Source: Thermoplasmata archaeon (GTDB lineage: Archaea; Thermoplasmatota; E2; UBA202; JdFR-43). From it: 9,700 bases of DNA. A program made the translations under genes and the position numbers. Below are positions 9,101 through 9,700 of this stretch, piece by piece (within the stretch, counting starts at the first letter, position 1; each line of letters opens with the position of its first letter). The stretch is taken from NCBI GenBank assembly GCA_021161135.1, contig JAGHBD010000078.1, positions 1 to 9,700 on the forward strand. The letters are read 5' to 3'. The notes below the pieces were generated by a model. That model made no database searches, had not been told where the DNA came from, and saw only the letters and a program-made list of their open reading frames with translations.

Positions 9101-9700
9101 GTTGGCCAATATTCCTAGGGCTGGAATAACAAGGGTTGTGTCTTCTTCTGTGGTATAGTAGTCATCGTTGGCTATGGGTGGATCATTTATAGGAATGATT
9201 GTAATATAAACTGTGGCTGTGTCAAAGCCGCCATTGCCATCAACTGCCTTATAAACAAACTCATCGCTTGTTGTTTCGCTTCCATCATGAACATATACAA
9301 ATGAACCATTTGAGTAGAGAGTAAGTGTTCCATGTGATGGAGGAGTAATGAGGATTGCTTCGAGTGTGTCACCATCTGCATCTGTGTCGTTGGCTAAAAC
9401 ACTTGTATTTCCATTATTTAACGCAGTAGCAGTTCCCCCTTCATATACTGTAATGTAATCATCTCCTGCGACAGGCACATCATTTTCAGTGCCCACATTG
9501 ATATAAACTGTAGCTACATTTGATGTAGCTCCATCATTATCATTTACAGTATAGTTGAATGAATCTGAGCCATAGTAATTTGAATCTGGAATGTATTGTA
9601 CTTCTCCTGTCGTATAATTTATGTTTAAGCTACCATGTAATGGTGAATCTACAATGGATATTGTAGATGCATCTATTGTTCCATCTATATCATAATCATT
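6095..9700 (-). CDS. Giant surface protein: cadherin-like units, then DUF11 units (5' end outside window)
   Basis: The reading frame is open from the right edge to the stop at 6095-6097, giving 1201 visible residues; the start and any signal peptide lie outside. From the N-terminal side there are at least four cadherin-like/VCBS-type beta-sandwich units (about 9700-8622), three of them complete with the calcium-type motif NDTDADGDTL and two preceded by NDPP. Six DUF11/CARDB-like units follow (about 8621-6460), mostly opening with a D-N-P-D-P-V type motif and TYTITVSNNGD-like strand. A unique C-terminal domain (about 6455-6098) contains YRIWKWNNETGEW and YEIEFYSIDRRGN, seen in archaeal and bacterial exported proteins. 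I count about 36 N-x-S/T sites and no cysteine, as expected for a heavily glycosylated archaeal surface protein. No C-terminal membrane segment or sorting signal is visible. Likely an adhesion or cell-surface stalk protein. A GTG at 9496 is not the start, because a further unit is encoded upstream. Confidence 0.9.
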   Translation of the reverse strand, partial: NDYDIDGTIDASTISIVDSPLHGSLNINYTTGEVQYIPDSNYYGSDSFNYTVNDNDGATSNVATVYINVGTENDVPVAGDDYITVYEGGTATALNNGNTSVLANDTDADGDTLEAILITPPSHGTLTLYSNGSFVYVHDGSETTSDEFVYKAVDGNGGFDTATVYITIIPINDPPIANDDYYTTEEDTTLVIPALGILANDTDADGDTLEAILITPPSHGTLTLYSNGSFVYVPNENYNGNDTFEYKANDGVADSNVAIVHILITPLNDPPVAKDDYAKVSENSADNQIDVLANDTDADGDTLTIISTTSPLHGTAYTDGNYVYYTPNPNYHGSDEFNYTISDGKGGFDTATVYIIIEALPKPNISINKIDVPDPIKAGDILHYIINVSNNGDAPASGLRIIDDYDETAIQILNFSAGGADSGGRIIWENVSIPSHSYKLFFINASVRDDLENGVIIYNLANYSYAEGEGEVLVDTVVLAYEIEDPKVAVDLNGPPLMPGDELEYRIWINNTGGIAVNKGKFIDAVPENTSYVANSSYVSFGNISYDATNNTIVWNGNIPAGASLYISFRVIIGNVPSGTIISNQGFLYYDNTTDPTDDPSTPPDDDPTNVTVLAPSLTIAKSDNPDPVQAGKQLTYTITVSNNGDAPAYNVVIREQYDNNFIFTSASPSPDAGTTNKWSIGTINAGESVTITITGTVAMNNESTLINVATYSSSNAGNGRVMETTNVVIPLVSIEKEASSSIVEAGDLVTYTITYSNPGDVDLSNVVIYDTYPSHTTFISATPSPTIGNDTWVIGSLPAHSGGTITVTLRIDSPLENGTILTNYVEITSDEGANDSDEASIIVHSSPVLVISKTDNPDPVNSGGYLEYTIHVENTGNGNATNVIVTDNFNPILQIIDADGGIINGNTITWNIPLLAPGGSVTYVINASVGITDVDMVIYNYVNVTSDEGAYDEDNESTNVVAQTMAYPFLEIVKEDNPDPVAYGGKIEYTITVRNLGDGDATGVVVKDVIDGATQFISASPSPDEINGRELVWNIGTVTPGQTITISVVVKVNGFGIIYNIANVTSNEGLYDEDNETTTVINDTEPPHSRKVFHGEVRNVSMYGVYLLHYIPPTTYITLKSVDYPIPGASGVNHTYYRIWKWNNETGEWESIFNWKEYFGEEIHLYELDGYGKYEIEFYSIDRRGNVEEVEWNDVIVYEP
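6130..6134 (-). promoter_or_regulatory. Shine-Dalgarno site for the small membrane-protein gene
   Basis: GGAGG on the minus strand inside the giant surface-protein gene, nine bases before the ATG at 6120. It supports translation of the overlapping downstream gene from that start, not from Met6. Confidence 0.5.
6460..8621 (-). repeat. Tandem DUF11/CARDB-like domain array (six units)
   Basis: Six units of about 115-125 residues begin near 8616, 8250, 7850, 7505, 7155 and 6795. Four open with a K-x-D/N-x-P-D-P-type motif (the second and fourth units differ). All have a Y-x-I-x-(V/I/Y)-x-N-x-G core and most have a closing A/Y-x-S or V-x-S-D/N-E-G strand. An acidic Pro/Thr/Asp linker (about 7870-7920) separates units two and three. 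Boundaries are approximate. Confidence 0.8.
9001..9106. repeat. Near-identical direct repeat, copy A
   Basis: Matches 9289-9394 at an offset of exactly 288 bases, with one difference in 106 bases (9074 A against 9362 G). It encodes the 35-residue stretch from LANDTDADG to FVYV in one cadherin-like unit. A 29-base core (9075-9103) is also present at 8793-8821 in the next unit. Confidence 0.95.
9289..9394. repeat. Near-identical direct repeat, copy B
   Basis: Second copy of the 106-base repeat at 9001-9106, differing at one base. The 288-base period equals 96 codons, one domain unit, so the copies are in frame. Flanking parts of the units have diverged, which points to recent local copying or gene conversion. 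Confidence 0.95.

Larger units (their letters stand above)
8622..9700 (-). repeat. Tandem cadherin-like/VCBS-type domain array (at least four units)
   Basis: Units of about 94-100 residues start near 9480, 9180 and 8889, plus a partial unit at the right edge. Each carries an AxDD opening, a central LANDTDADGDTL calcium-type loop (degenerate, NDYDIDGT, in the edge unit), an S/L-HG-T/S turn, a Y-x-P/YVP strand and a closing TVYI-type strand. Boundaries are approximate. In other proteins such arrays form extended calcium-stiffened rods. Confidence 0.8.

Noticed and set aside
9187..9381. Met/Gln/His-rich 64-residue frame on the minus strand inside the giant gene
   Set aside because: It is a shifted reading of the repeat unit with no start signal of its own. 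The plus-strand frames at 6206-7934 are also shadows of the giant gene.
9001..9394. Spaced direct repeats as a CRISPR array
   Set aside because: The copies are 106 bases at a 288-base period, in frame inside a coding gene, and encode a protein domain.
9494..9496. GTG as the start of the giant surface protein
   Set aside because: The same frame continues to the window edge and encodes another cadherin-like unit (GSDSFNYTVNDNG and following). No Shine-Dalgarno site precedes the GTG, so it is an internal Val codon.

Overview
The window reads as a piece of an archaeal chromosome, most likely a thermophilic euryarchaeon and probably Thermoplasmatota, though the lineage is inference. The archaeal evidence is a stand-alone Kae1 and an archaeal-type Bud32 kinase from the KEOPS tRNA-modification complex, archaeal TATA-like boxes, a probable leaderless start at 936, Shine-Dalgarno sites in front of genes inside operons, and heavy use of AGA/AGG (Arg) and ATA (Ile) codons with purine-rich coding strands. 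The sequence is AT-rich. Genes are packed tightly, no gap exceeds about 40 bases, and I see no rRNA, tRNA, CRISPR array or insertion sequence.

Rightward genes (about 1-4756): (1) a PAF-acetylhydrolase-like alpha/beta hydrolase whose 5' end may lie outside the window; (2) after a 39-base gap with a TATA-like box, a secreted zinc metalloprotease with three calcium-type Asp loops; (3) a chain of four genes with overlapping ends: a small protein with a PC4-like strand-strand-strand-strand-helix pattern, kae1 (tsaD), bud32, and an XTP/dITP pyrophosphatase. Kae1 and Bud32 work together in making t6A on tRNAs. The pyrophosphatase cleans non-canonical purine triphosphates from the nucleotide pool.

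Leftward genes (9700 down to 4753): a very large surface protein, cut by the right edge, made of at least four cadherin-like/VCBS-type units followed by six DUF11-type units and a unique C-terminal domain. It overlaps by 26 bases a small exported protein with a single C-terminal membrane segment. Then comes a PD-(D/E)XK (RecB-like) nuclease-fold protein whose true start seems to be a non-standard ACG codon. The two operons converge, and their last stop codons overlap in a four-base TTAA.

No obvious new defence or mobile system is present. The points most worth a second look are the ACG start of the nuclease, the metalloprotease without the usual third zinc-binding His, the PC4-like gene joined to the KEOPS genes, the paired giant surface protein and membrane protein, and a recent 288-base domain duplication in the giant protein.
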